Part shown: positions 45,174 to 54,407 of the stretch, in pieces
Layout of the letters: each line of letters begins with the position of its first letter
Position numbering within the stretch: the stretch's first letter is position 1
NCBI RefSeq assembly: GCF_036227565.1
Contig: NZ_CP109461.1
Location: forward strand, 310,001-374,000
Length of the DNA stretch: 64,000 bases
Source of the DNA: Streptomyces sp. NBC_01454
GTDB lineage: Bacteria; Actinomycetota; Actinomycetes; Streptomycetales; Streptomycetaceae
Direction: 5' to 3'
Notes under the pieces: model-generated
Told to the model about the DNA's origin: nothing
The model's database searches: none
The model's input: the letters and a program-made list of their open reading frames with translations, nothing else
Position numbers and translations under genes: made by a program

Positions 45174-46306
45174 CCCCCCTGCTCCACCATCGTGTCGACG
45201 GCCAGGCCGACGCCCCCGTGCTCGTACTCGGGCCCTCCCTCGGGACCTCGCTGTCCGTATGGGACCCGCAGGTCCCAGCGCTTGCACAACAGTGGCGCGT
45301 CGTGCGCTGGGACCTCCCCGGCCACGGCGGCTCCCGTGCCGATCTGCTCCCTGCCGGGGCCGGCATCGCCGAGCTCGGCGGGTTGGTCCTCGACCTCGCC
45401 GACGCGCTCGGAGCCGACTCCTTCGCGTACGCGGGCATCTCCCTCGGCGGCGCCGTCGGCATCTGGCTCGCCGCACACCACCCCGGCCGGATGGCCTCCC
45501 TTGCCCTGCTCTGCTCCTCGGCCCGGTTCGGGGAACCAGGACCCTGGCTGGAGCGCGCCGAGCTGGTGCGCACGCACGGCACGGACCCGATCGCCGCGAC
45601 CGCGCCCACACGGTGGTTCACCCCGGCGTTCACGGAGTTCGACGCGTTCGTCACCGACCAGCGCTCCGCCGACCGGGAGGCCTACGCCATCTGCTGCGAC
45701 CTCCTCGCAACCCTCGACCTGCGCGCCGACCTGTCGCGCATCACCACACCCACCCTCGTCATCGCCGGCCGCGAGGACCCGGCCACTCCACCCGCCCACG
45801 CCCGCGAACTCGCCGACGGTATCGGCCACGCCCAGCTGCTCGAACTGCCCCACGCCGCGCACCTGGCGAGTGTGGAGCAGCCGCAGGCCGTACTCAGCGC
45901 GCTGCAGGCGCACTTCAGAGCCGGCTCAACCGGATCACCCGGTACCGCCGTGCGCCGTGCGGTGCTCGGCGACGCCCATGTCGACCGGGCCGTCGCCCGG
46001 ACCACCCCGTTCACCGCGCGCTTCCAGGACTTCATCACCCGCTACGCCTGGGGCGAGATATGGACCAGCGACGTCCTGGACCGGCGTACGCGGAGCTGCA
46101 TCACCCTCACCGCACTCGTCGCCGGCGGCCACGCGGAGGAGCTCGCCATGCACGTGCGCGCGGCCGTCCGGAACGGCCTCACCCCGGAAGAGATCGGCGA
46201 GGTCCTGCTGCAGTCAGCCGTGTACTGCGGGGTGCCCTCCGCCAACTCCGCCTTCGCCGTGGCGGACCCCGTCCTCAGGGAACTCGAAGAAGAAGGGAAG
46301 TGCTGA
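45170..46306 (+). CDS. pcaL: Fused enol-lactone hydrolase / 4-carboxymuconolactone decarboxylase
   Basis: 378 residues with two enzymes in one chain. Residues about 1-255 are an alpha/beta hydrolase (PcaD) with nucleophile Ser91 in YAGISLGGAVG, Asp in REDPATPPA and His in PHAAHLASVEQP. Residues about 265-375 are a CMD/AhpD-like decarboxylase (PcaC): ARFQDFITRYAWGEIWTSDV, SCITLTALVAGGHAEELAMH and VLLQSAVYCGVPSANSAF. It decarboxylates carboxymuconolactone and then hydrolyses the enol-lactone to beta-ketoadipate. The PcaL fusion is characteristic of actinomycetes. Intact. Confidence 0.96.
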   Translation: MTPLLHHRVDGQADAPVLVLGPSLGTSLSVWDPQVPALAQQWRVVRWDLPGHGGSRADLLPAGAGIAELGGLVLDLADALGADSFAYAGISLGGAVGIWLAAHHPGRMASLALLCSSARFGEPGPWLERAELVRTHGTDPIAATAPTRWFTPAFTEFDAFVTDQRSADREAYAICCDLLATLDLRADLSRITTPTLVIAGREDPATPPAHARELADGIGHAQLLELPHAAHLASVEQPQAVLSALQAHFRAGSTGSPGTAVRRAVLGDAHVDRAVARTTPFTARFQDFITRYAWGEIWTSDVLDRRTRSCITLTALVAGGHAEELAMHVRAAVRNGLTPEEIGEVLLQSAVYCGVPSANSAFAVADPVLRELEEEGKC

Positions 46307-47490
46307 TGCACACCACCGTCGGCATCATAGGCGGCGGCCCGGCCGGCCTGCTGCTGGCCAGGCTGCTGCACGGCGCAGGAATCGACAGCGTCGTGCTGGA
46401 GAGCCGGGACCGTGCCTACGTCGAGCAGCGACAGCGCGCCGGAATCCTCGAACAGGCCACCGTCGACGCGCTGCGCGCCGTCGGGGCAGGGGCACGACTG
46501 GACCGCGAGGGCATGCCCCACGACGGCATCGAGCTCCGCTTCGGCGGCCGCGCGCACCGCATCGACTTCCCCTCGCTCACCGGCGGGCGGAGCGTGATGG
46601 TGTACGCGCAGACCGAGGTCGTGAAGGATCTCATCGCCCTCCAACTCGCCGAGGGCGGGCCACTGCTGTTCGAGGCAGAGGTGACCTCCATCGACGGTGC
46701 GGACACCGGAAGCCCGGTTGTCCGCTATCGGCACGAGGGCCGGGAGCAGATGCTCACCTGCGACTACGTTGTCGGCTGTGACGGCTTCCACGGTGTGACC
46801 CGCAACGCCGTGCCCGACTCCGTACGGACCACCTACGAGCGGACATACCCCTACTCCTGGCTCGGTGTACTCGCCGAAGCACCGCCCGTGTACGAGGAGT
46901 TGATCTACGCACACTCGGAGCGTGGCTTCGCCCTCGCCAGCATGCGCTCGCCGTCCGTGAGCCGCTTGTACCTCCAGGTGCCGAACGGCGCTGATCCCGG
47001 CGACTGGCCGGACGAGCGGATCTGGGACGAGCTGGACGCCCGGTTTGCGACCCACGCCGATCCCGGCTGGAAGCTGGAGCGTGGACCTGTCACCTCGAAG
47101 GCGGTGCTGTCGATGCGCAGTTACGTCACCGAGCCCATGCGCTACGGCCGGGTCTTCCTGGCGGGCGACGCGGCGCACATCGTTCCGCCGACCGGAGCGA
47201 AGGGGCTGAACCTGGCCGCGGCCGATGTGATCGTGCTGGCCCGCGCGCTGACCCGGTGGCGGGAGACTGGTTCGACCGAGCTGTTGGACGCGTACTCGGG
47301 CACATGTCTGCGCCGGGTGTGGCGGGCGGAGCACTTCTCGTACTTCATGACGACCACCCTGCACACGGACCCTGAGCAGTCGGCGTTCGAGACGCGGTTG
47401 CAGCTGTCACAGCTGGAACGGGTGGCGACCTCGAAGCACGCGGCGGCGGAACTCGCCGAGAACTACACGGGGTTGCCACTTTCAGACTGA
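46306..47490 (+). CDS. pobA: 4-hydroxybenzoate 3-monooxygenase
   Basis: 394 residues, the standard length. FAD- and NAD(P)H-dependent aromatic hydroxylase turning 4-hydroxybenzoate into protocatechuate. The N-terminal dinucleotide fold is VGIIGGGPAGLLLARLL, the RQRAGILEQATVDALR segment is typical of PobA, the DG motif is VVGCDGFHGVTR, and the FAD ribityl motif is FLAGDAAHIVPPTGAKGLNL. The start overlaps the pcaL stop (TGATG); the longer open frame upstream is a shadow of pcaB and pcaL. Last gene of the operon. It provides the entry point, so the cluster covers 4-hydroxybenzoate through to the central metabolites. Confidence 0.96.
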   Translation: MHTTVGIIGGGPAGLLLARLLHGAGIDSVVLESRDRAYVEQRQRAGILEQATVDALRAVGAGARLDREGMPHDGIELRFGGRAHRIDFPSLTGGRSVMVYAQTEVVKDLIALQLAEGGPLLFEAEVTSIDGADTGSPVVRYRHEGREQMLTCDYVVGCDGFHGVTRNAVPDSVRTTYERTYPYSWLGVLAEAPPVYEELIYAHSERGFALASMRSPSVSRLYLQVPNGADPGDWPDERIWDELDARFATHADPGWKLERGPVTSKAVLSMRSYVTEPMRYGRVFLAGDAAHIVPPTGAKGLNLAAADVIVLARALTRWRETGSTELLDAYSGTCLRRVWRAEHFSYFMTTTLHTDPEQSAFETRLQLSQLERVATSKHAAAELAENYTGLPLSD

Positions 47491-48085
47491 CCGGGCGGTC
47501 CGCGGTAGACCTGATCCGCTGCGGACGGCTCTGGCAATGGGTTCACAACCGGCTGGCCGTGGCCCGGTGCGGAAGTGCTGGCGTGGGCCCGGGCAGGCGA
47601 TGACACGGCGAGGAAGGCGCCTGCGGGGGCGAGGCGTGGCCCCTCTCCCGCAGGAATGGGACACCCCGACCGTAGGTATGGCCCCGGACCGGGCAGGAAC
47701 CACGTCAAGACCCCTGGCCGGGCCAGAACCGCGCGGTCACAGGTTCTTGGCGAGGGTGTGCAGGTAGGTGGCGATGTCCTTGGGGCGGGAGTACATGGGG
47801 CCGTGCCCGGTGTCCCATTCGGTGGTCTGTGCGCCGATCCGGTCGGCGAGTTCCTGCTGTGTGGTGGCGGGCAGGGCCCGGTCCTGGGTGGCGATGAGGT
47901 AGTGGGAGGGGATCTGGCGCCAGGCGGGGGAACCGGCGGCGGCGCCGTCGATGCCGAGGCGAGGGAGTTTCTGTACTGCAGCGTGGCTGGCGGTGACACC
48001 CTTGAAACGAGGAAGTGCCTTGCGACCTGCGATGATGGGAGTTATTCAGGCTTCCAGCACGCACAGTCAGCAAGGCACTTCCGAG
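47491..48085. other. Intergenic remnant region after pobA
   Basis: No intact gene. A hydrolase C-terminal remnant lies on the minus strand at 47737-47975. From about 47990 the sequence looks like the leader of an IS1380 element (ggaagtgccttgc, related to the leaders near 16850 and 19830). No clear terminator for the pca operon was found. Confidence 0.5.
47737..47975 (-). pseudogene. Alpha/beta-hydrolase C-terminal remnant
   Basis: The frame reads SPAWRQIPSHYLIATQDRAL, then TQQELADRIGAQTTEWDTGH and PMYSRPKDIATYLHTLAKNL before TGA. This is the last third of an EstC-like hydrolase with the catalytic Asp (QDRALP) and His (DTGHGPM). The nucleophile half has been replaced by IS1380 leader sequence. 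Confidence 0.65.
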
Positions 48086-48375
48086 ATGCAAGCTTCCCAC
48101 ACTCCTGCGGCGGTCTCCGCTGCGTTCGATGACCCGAATCTGATCGCGCATGCCGGGCTGGTCCCGGTGTTGCGGCTGGCGGAGCGGTGCGGGCTGCCGC
48201 GACTGGTGAGGGAGAAGGTGAAGCTGACCGGCACGAGCAACGGCGCGGGTGCGGCGGCGGACGCCAAGGTCACCGGCATCGTCGCGGGCATGGCCGCGGG
48301 TGCGGACAGCATCGATGACCTGGCGGTGTTGCGGCACGGGGCGATGCGGGCGATGTTCGGCGGTATTCGTGCCCC
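48086..48375 (+). pseudogene. IS1380-family transposase N-terminal fragment
   Basis: From ATG 48086 it reads AFDDPNLIAHAGLVPVLRLA, then ERCGLPRLVREKVKL, GAAADAKVTGIVAGMAAGAD and SIDDLAVLRHGAMRAMFGGI. This is the usual N-terminal part of IS1380 transposases, from a different branch than the copies at 16-20 kb. It breaks off at GGIRAP before any catalytic residue. Confidence 0.75.
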
Positions 48376-48477
48376 GTGCTCAAACGACTCCAATACCGGC
48401 CCGCCACCCTCGACGGCTTCATCGCCGGAACCGGCCTCGCCCTCGACATCCCGACGTCACCCTGACAAGCCGAAGTC

Positions 48478-49105
48478 AGTATACGCCCTCGGTGTGAACA
48501 TCACCCAGATCTCCGAACGGCTCGGCCTGGACCGCAAGACCGTCCGGCGCTATGCGACGGCGCCCGCACCGCAAGCCCTGCTGGGGCCGTCCCGGCACGT
48601 TCACGGACCGCTGCGGCGCTTTCATGTCTACCTCAACCAGCGGTGGAACGAGGGCTGCACCGACAGCAGCCGCCTCTACCAAGAGATCGTGGCCATGGGC
48701 TACCGCGGCAGCGACCGCACCGTTCGCCGCTGGCTCGAACCCCTGCGAAGCTCGCCGGCCCCCGCACCAAAACTACCGACAGCACCGAGCGTCCGCCAGG
48801 TCACCGGCTGGCTCACCCGCCGACCCGACCGCCTCACCAGCACCGAGGTCCAACACCGAGACCACCTGCTGGCCCGATGCCCCGAACTGGCCACCGTCGC
48901 CGGGAGCGTCAGCGACTTCGCCCAGATGATGACCAACCTCGAAGGACACCGCTTGAATGACTGGATCCAAGCGAACGAGCACGTCGAACCCGCGCCCCTG
49001 CGGATCTTCGCCCGACATCTGCGACGCGACCTCGACGCCGTCACTGCCGGACTGAGCCTGCCCTGGTCGAGCGGTCGAGTCGAGGGCCACGTGCACCGGA
49101 TCATT
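48478..49105 (+). pseudogene. ISL3-family transposase C-terminal fragment
   Basis: The frame reads ITQISERLGLDRKTVRRYAT, then VYLNQRWNEGCTDSSRLYQE, QMMTNLEGHRLNDWIQ and LPWSSGRVEGHVHRI. The last motif, with its catalytic Glu, is diagnostic for ISL3. The N-terminal zinc region and the first catalytic part are missing; a preceding ~100 bp (48376-48477) is unidentified. The end is cut at about 49105 against the recombinase gene. Confidence 0.75.
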
Positions 49106-51113
49106 CTGTGGAATCAGAATTGTCAAGCTTGCTGTGCTTTGCCCTGGCGGACGTCGAGTATCGGCAGGAGGGTGGCGCCGACCGGGACGTCGAGCTGTCG
49201 GGGTGTTGGTCCGGCGGGGGTGGGGGTGTCGGCGAGTCTGTCGAGGAGGCGGTCGAGCGCGGTCTGGCCGTCGGTGACGGCTGCTTGCTCATCCTCGGTG
49301 AGTGGGATCGAGACAGCCATCTTCTGCAAGTTGCCCTTGGCTTCCGGGAGTTGGGCTCTTGTGGAGTCCTTGGGGGTGTAGAAGTCGCAGCGTGCGCAGG
49401 CCATGCGGTGCTGGCACTGCTCGAAAAAGGTGTAGGTGCAGTAGCCGTGGCCGAGGTCGTAGTGCTGCCAGGGTTCGCCGGTCGCGGCGGCGCCGGAGGC
49501 GACCGCGTCGCGGTCGACCAGGACCTCGATGGTGCGGACGTTCCGCTCGAAGTAGCCAGCTTCGGAGTACGCCTTGGACAGAGTGTTCGGGGTGATCTTC
49601 GCGTAGTACTGGGTGGATTGTGGCGATCGGTGGCCGAGCCAGGCTTGCAGCTCGAACAGCGTCATCGGTTCCTTGGCGTTGTAGAGCTGGCTGGCGATGG
49701 TGCACCGGGATCGGTGGCTGGTGATGTTCCCGCGGACGTCGGCGTCCGGGACTCCGGCCTTGCGGCAGAGCATCGGGATGATGGTGTTGTTGATGTAGCT
49801 GGTGGAGACCCGGCGGGCCCGGACGGCGAACAGCAGCTCGACGTGCTCGCTGGTGCGGCGGTCGGTGAACTTCGGCTGGTCCGGGCGGACGGCCTGCCAG
49901 GCGTCGATGGCCTGGCCGAGGATCGGGTCGACCGGCTTGGTGAAGGCGGTGCCGGTCTTGTGGGTTGGGACGTCGAGCAGGCAGACCGCATCGCGGGCCA
50001 GCACCTGCTGTGAGTCGCCCGCGATGGGATCTCCGTCGTGCTGCCAGCGGATGCAGCCCAGCCTCAACCGGGCGATCTCGTTGCTGCGTTGGCCGGAGAA
50101 CAGCCAGGTCAGCGTGACCGCGCGGACCAGTTCGAAGGGGTAGAAGTGCCCGGACCGGGTCTGCGGAAGATCCGCGGGATCGAGGTTGAGACCGGCCCAC
50201 AACAGCTTCGCCCAGACCTCGTCGGCGATCACGCGTGGATCGGGGCCGAGGAGGGCGGTGATGCTGCGGGGGAGCGCCAGAGCGCGTAGTGGGTCGAACC
50301 GGCGGGGCAGCCACTCCCACTCCTGGCAGTCCCGAAAGAAGGTCCGCAGCGCGGTGATCTGCCCGGCCTTGGTGGGCGCCTCCAGCGGCTTGCCGAGCCG
50401 GTCCTTGAGACCGACCGCGCGCTGGACGTAGTCGCCGACTTTCATCCGGTCCAGTGCCGCGATCCAGGTCGCGCAGGTCTGCCGGGTCCAGTCGGTGGGA
50501 TCGGCGGCGTCGGGCTGTTCGGCGGCAATCCACCGGCCGACCCGCAGGAGGGTGGAGCGGATGCTGCCGCGGACGCGCGGGGTGAGGGTGGAGGTGTCGT
50601 GCCAGCGGTCGGCCCACTGTTCCCAGATCTTGGCGCCGCCAGTGGCCCGCACCGAGTGGCGGCCGGTGCTCTGCAGGGGCGGCTCGCAGAAACCGAGCTC
50701 GGCGACCGCTCGCTGCAGAGCGTGCAGGGTGTTCAGCTGGGAGCCCTCCAGCAGCCGTTCGCGGCGGACCCTGTCGAACAGCGCGGTGCCCATGTCTTCC
50801 AGGTGCGGGCTGTGATTAAGCAGAAACAGCTGGCAGGCGACCGCCGGCAGCAGCGTGTCGTCGTCCTGGCCCAGCTGATAGCCCCAGGTGCGAAGGACCG
50901 TGCGGATGCGGGTGATCTCGCTGGTGACGCGGTCGCGTCCGAAGATCCGCCAGGACAGCGTGAGACGTTGGAAACTGCTGAGCCGGTGGAACTCGTTGAA
51001 AGAGCCGAGCAGGTAGGCGTGCGCCGCGAGGTAGGGGCGGACTTCGTCCCCGGCCCAGCCGGGTGCGTGCTGGCGGAACTCGGGGCCTTCCCCGTGATCG
51101 TGGACACCGGTTG

Positions 51114-52010
51114 TCATGCGGCGGTGGCCAGCGTAGTTGATCGCTGTTCGTAGGTGATCGGGCTGATCTGGCCGAGGCGGGAGTGCCGTCGGCGGGTGTT
51201 GTAGCGGGTCGCCCAGCGGAAGACCGCGGGGCGGGCCTCACTGGCCCCGTTCCACCGCTTGCGGCCCTGGAGCGTTTCGCGCTTCATGGTCGCGTTCAGA
51301 CTCTCCGCGGCGGCGTTGTCCGCACTTGTGCCGACCGTGCCTCGCGATCTGGTCACGCCCAGCTCCGAGCAGACCTGGGCGAACTCCTTCGACACATATT
51401 GCGCCCCGTTGTCGCTGTGAAATATCGCCCCGCGCAGGCCGTCCCCGCCGCGGGCCCTCGCTGCGGCCCTGAGCGCGTCGGTGACCAGCGAGGTCCGCAT
51501 GTGGTCGGCGATCGACCAGCCCGTCAGGCGTTTCGAGCACAGGTCCAACACCGTTGCCAGATAAAGGAATTGGCCGTTGCCGATCGGGAGATAGGTGATG
51601 TCGCCCACGTACTTGGTGTTCGGCACCGGGGCAGCAAAGTCCCGCTGGAGCAGGTCCGGCACCGGTGTCGCCGACGGCTCGGGAATGGTGGTGCGGACCT
51701 TCTTGCGCAGGTGCAGCCCGACGATGTGGAACTTGCGCATGACGCGCTCGACCCGCTTGTGATTGACCGGCTTCCCGGCCTCCTTCAGCTCGGCGGTGAC
51801 GCGCGGAACCCCATAGGTGCCGTCCGATTCCTGATGGATCCGGTTGATGCGCTCGGCGAGCTCGGCATCCGCCCTCGCCCGGCTGGCCCGCGCGGATGCG
51901 CCGGCCAGCCACCGGTAGAAGCCGGAACGCGAGACCGCGAGTATCCGGCACAGCCGCTTGACGCCGAAGGCGCCACGGTGATCCTCGACGAACTGGAAGC
52001 GGCTGCTCAC
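51114..52010 (-). CDS. IS3-family OrfB
   Basis: 298 residues from GTG 52010, which overlaps the orfA stop (GTGA); normally expressed as an OrfAB fusion by frameshifting. HTH_21 region CRILAVSRSGFYRWLAG and DGTYGVPRVTAEL; rve core with D in VGDITYLPIGNG, D in IFHSDNGAQY and E in AAESLNATMKRE; C-terminal TRYNTRRRHSRLGQISP. Intact, probably active. Confidence 0.93.
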   Translation of the reverse strand: MSSRFQFVEDHRGAFGVKRLCRILAVSRSGFYRWLAGASARASRARADAELAERINRIHQESDGTYGVPRVTAELKEAGKPVNHKRVERVMRKFHIVGLHLRKKVRTTIPEPSATPVPDLLQRDFAAPVPNTKYVGDITYLPIGNGQFLYLATVLDLCSKRLTGWSIADHMRTSLVTDALRAAARARGGDGLRGAIFHSDNGAQYVSKEFAQVCSELGVTRSRGTVGTSADNAAAESLNATMKRETLQGRKRWNGASEARPAVFRWATRYNTRRRHSRLGQISPITYEQRSTTLATAA

Positions 52011-52294
52011 CAACTGGTCTCCGCCGCAAAATACTTCGCGGCCCTCCGCAGGATCTCCCGCTCGAGCTCGAGTTCCTTCACCCGCGCCCTCAGCTGCCGG
52101 TTCTCCTTCTCCATCGCGGTGGCCTCCACCGCCCCGGGCCGGGCGGCCTGCTCGGCATCCCGCACCCACGTGCGGAGCGTCTCGTGGTTGACGCCCAGGT
52201 CCTTGGCCACCGACGCGTACGTCCCACCCGGGCTCGAGTGATACAGCGCGACGGCATCGGCCCGGAACTCAGGCGAGTACTTCGACGTCCCCAA
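52007..52294 (-). CDS. IS3-family OrfA
   Basis: 95 residues. The HTH is YSPEFRADAVALYHSSPGGT and VAKDLGVNHETLRTWVRDAE, followed by a leucine-zipper region (ENRQLRARVKELELEREILR) that dimerises and leads into the frameshift zone. A GGAGTTCCCG-type leader precedes the ATG. Intact. Confidence 0.93.
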   Translation of the reverse strand: MGTSKYSPEFRADAVALYHSSPGGTYASVAKDLGVNHETLRTWVRDAEQAARPGAVEATAMEKENRQLRARVKELELEREILRRAAKYFAAETSW

Positions 52295-52318
52295 CGGGAA
52301 CTCCTGTCCTATGGATCA

Positions 52319-52363
52319 TCACGATCCAATGATCAGGGTGTCCACGCTCAAGGGGAAACGCCC
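52319..52363 (-). repeat. Terminal repeat region of the IS3 element (orfA side)
   Basis: The minus strand reads GGGCGTTTCCCCTTGAGCG and then TGGACACC. It pairs with the other end at 51084 (GGCCTTCCCCGTGATCG and TGGACACC), giving an imperfect inverted repeat of about 25 bp. Confidence 0.8.
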
Positions 52364-52737
52364 CTCGGCCTGGGTGCGGCCGAGTAGACGGGTCCATTCC
52401 TGCATGGTCCAGCCCCAGTAGGCCCGTCCGGTCTCCGCGCTGTGCGTCAGCAGCAGGGCGATCACGTCGAGCATGGCCCGTCGGCGGTGCGGGGTGGGCG
52501 GCGAGTCGAGTGCGGCGTTGACCGCCTCGAGCGGTCCCAACAGCCGTGCGATCACGCGCCAGCCCGGTGCGGCCGGGTCGTGGTACTGCAGCCGGCGCAG
52601 ATTGCGCACGCCGAGCTCGAGAACGGCCCGTGCCTCAACAGGACGGACCGCGACGGTCGTGTCGTAGCGGCCCGGGACGATCGGCCAGGACCAGCGACCA
52701 CCGGCGTCCTCAGTGGCGATGACCAGCGACGGTGCAC

Positions 52738-53820
52738 TCACCGCGACACCTCCGCCGTCGCGCCGGCCGGGGCGATGAGCATCTGTATTCGCCAGGCGTG
52801 AATATGGTCCATGCCGCGGGCCAGCTTTTCCGCCAGGTCCCGGCCGGAGAGGTGGATGTACTGGAGCGTGGAGTCGGTGTGACGGTGTCCGGCAAACGAC
52901 GCGATCGCGTGCAACTCCCAGCCCATGCGGGCCAGATCGGTCAGACACAGGTGCCGGGTGGTATGCGTGGAGAACCGCTCGACGCCGGAGGTCAGCGCGA
53001 TCCGTCGGACCACCTTTGACCAGGTCCACAGGCTCAGCGGCTGGGCGTGATTGCGCCGCGACTCCGACAAGAACAGCGGCCCTCGGGCCCGGCTGATCCG
53101 GGCGCGGTGGGCGAGGTAGTCCGACAGCAGTATCCCGGTCGGTGCCGAGTAGGGCACCACCCGCTCCAGCCGGTTCTTCGTTGTTTCCGCCCGTATGCGC
53201 AGCGTGCGGTGGGCCGGATCGACGTCGTCGGTCCGCAGTGAGCACAGTTCCTCGCGGCGCAGGGCGGCGTCGTAGGCCAGGGCGAGCATCACGCGGTTGC
53301 GTACGGGCTCGCGCTTGGCTATCTCCAGGACGCTGAGCCACTGCTGTTCTCCGGGAATCCACGGCAGCTTCGTCAGCCGGGGCACCAGGCCGCGCTGCGG
53401 ACCGCCGTTCCGTCGGCCGGGGGTGTACCGACCGCGGCCGACGGGGTTGGATTCCCGCAGCCCCTCTTCCATGAGGAAGTCGTAGAACAGGCGGACCGGC
53501 ACGAGCCGTTGCTGGATCGTCGCGTTCGCCAGTCCCGCCCCCGAGTCGATCGAGATCACGTTCGCGCCCCGGCGGTGCGGCCGCGAGCTCAACTCCCGTA
53601 CGTAGACGGCGACATGGGAACGGTTCGCGGTGACCGGATCGACATCCTCCCGCTCGCACATCAGCAGGTATTCGGCCAGTCCCCGCCCGTACGCGTCGAT
53701 CGTGCGTGGCGCACGTCCGAGATCCGTCCAGACCGTCAGCCAGGCCGCCGCCTGCGCGTGCCGGCCGAGCACCGGCCACTTCTCTGTGAGCACCGTCGTG
53801 CCGCTCAAGCCATCTCCCAA
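52738..53820 (-). CDS. Tn554 TnpA-like tyrosine recombinase
   Basis: Up to 360 residues; the start may be TTG 53820 or the TTG four codons in, which has GGGAG before it. A SAM-like N-terminal domain (TDLGRAPRTIDAYGRGLAEY) is followed by a catalytic domain with Arg in LAYDAALRREELCSLR, HTTRHLCLTDLARMG, and FAGHRHTDSTLQYIHLSGRD with the nucleophile Tyr. The stop overlaps the start of the second recombinase (GTGA), the gene order of Tn554-type elements (tnpA-tnpB-tnpC). No tnpC is visible, and the downstream end is cut by ISL3 sequence. It looks intact. Confidence 0.88.
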   Translation of the reverse strand: MGDGLSGTTVLTEKWPVLGRHAQAAAWLTVWTDLGRAPRTIDAYGRGLAEYLLMCEREDVDPVTANRSHVAVYVRELSSRPHRRGANVISIDSGAGLANATIQQRLVPVRLFYDFLMEEGLRESNPVGRGRYTPGRRNGGPQRGLVPRLTKLPWIPGEQQWLSVLEIAKREPVRNRVMLALAYDAALRREELCSLRTDDVDPAHRTLRIRAETTKNRLERVVPYSAPTGILLSDYLAHRARISRARGPLFLSESRRNHAQPLSLWTWSKVVRRIALTSGVERFSTHTTRHLCLTDLARMGWELHAIASFAGHRHTDSTLQYIHLSGRDLAEKLARGMDHIHAWRIQMLIAPAGATAEVSR

Positions 53821-54407
53821 GTCCGTGGTTACACCGGGAAGACATGATCACCCCGGCAGATTCCACGTAACTTTTAAAAAGGCAAGGCTATGGACGAGCG
53901 AACCTCGACCTCCTGCGACGCCGGATCATCCTCACCCCATGAACAGGGTCACACCCCGTCACGCCTCCCCGAAATGTTGATCAGACCCGCTTTACACGTC
54001 CGCCGCCTTTTGACCGGCATGACTCCCAACTTCCCCTGCAGTCACGGTCTCTACGCTGTGAGGGAAGGTCGGTCTCGTCGGCTGTGCAGGTGGGGGATTT
54101 TGCTGTCTCTCTCTGGTGCTGTGGGGCTCTGCGTTGTGGAGAGTTGGGCGGGGGTGGTGGGCCGGTCGGGTGAATGTGCGTCTGAAGGGTTGGTTGACTG
54201 TCGTGCCAGATGCCTAATGGATGTGAACCGGTGGGCTGCCCATCCCTCCTGGATGAGCAGCCCACTATGCGATCATTCGGTTCGTTCGTGCTGTGTGGTG
54301 CCGCCCTTTCGGGAGCAAGGCGTTCTGGTGCCGACGTCATCTGGCGTTGTCCGTACTATGGCCGCATGGGCAGTGCCGCTCAGAGCGAATCGAGAGGCTC
54401 CCTGACC
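53821..54407 (+). other. Upstream region of propeller gene copy 2
   Basis: No gene supported. 53821-54033 shows nothing recognisable. From 54034 the sequence is the start of the inverted repeat and matches 13724 downward, including a TTGACT box at 54194 without a good -10. Confidence 0.5.

Larger units (their letters stand above)
51084..52363 (-). mobile_element. Complete IS3-family element inside the recombinase gene
   Basis: 1280 bp with related termini (both contain TTCCCC then GTGGACACC) and 5-bp ctcgg duplications at 51079-51083 and 52364-52368. It carries overlapping orfA and orfB on the minus strand. Clean ends and intact genes indicate a recent insertion. Confidence 0.9.
49123..52741 (-). 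pseudogene. Tn554 TnpB-like tyrosine recombinase, split by an IS3 element
   Basis: The N-terminal part (52741-52364) starts with GTG in a GTGA overlap with the upstream recombinase and reads AYWGWTMQEWTRLLGRTQAE. The C-terminal part (51083-49123) resumes FRQHAPGWAGDEVRPYLAAH. Removing the IS and one ctcgg repeat restores TQAEFRQHAPG in frame, about 780 residues. Catalytic residues of a tyrosine recombinase follow: Arg in FSGQRSNEIARLR, ITSHRSRCTIAS, and LGHRSPQSTQYYAKI with the His and the nucleophile Tyr. A Cys cluster (CQHRMACARCDFY) sits near the end, as in Tn554-type TnpB. The C-terminal piece is an open frame and might still be made from an internal start. Confidence 0.85.

Noticed and set aside
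45043..46305. 815-residue open frame running from 45043 into pobA
   Set aside because: The first 420 codons are an Arg/Pro-rich shadow of pcaB and pcaL. pobA starts at 46306 in a TGATG overlap and has the standard length.
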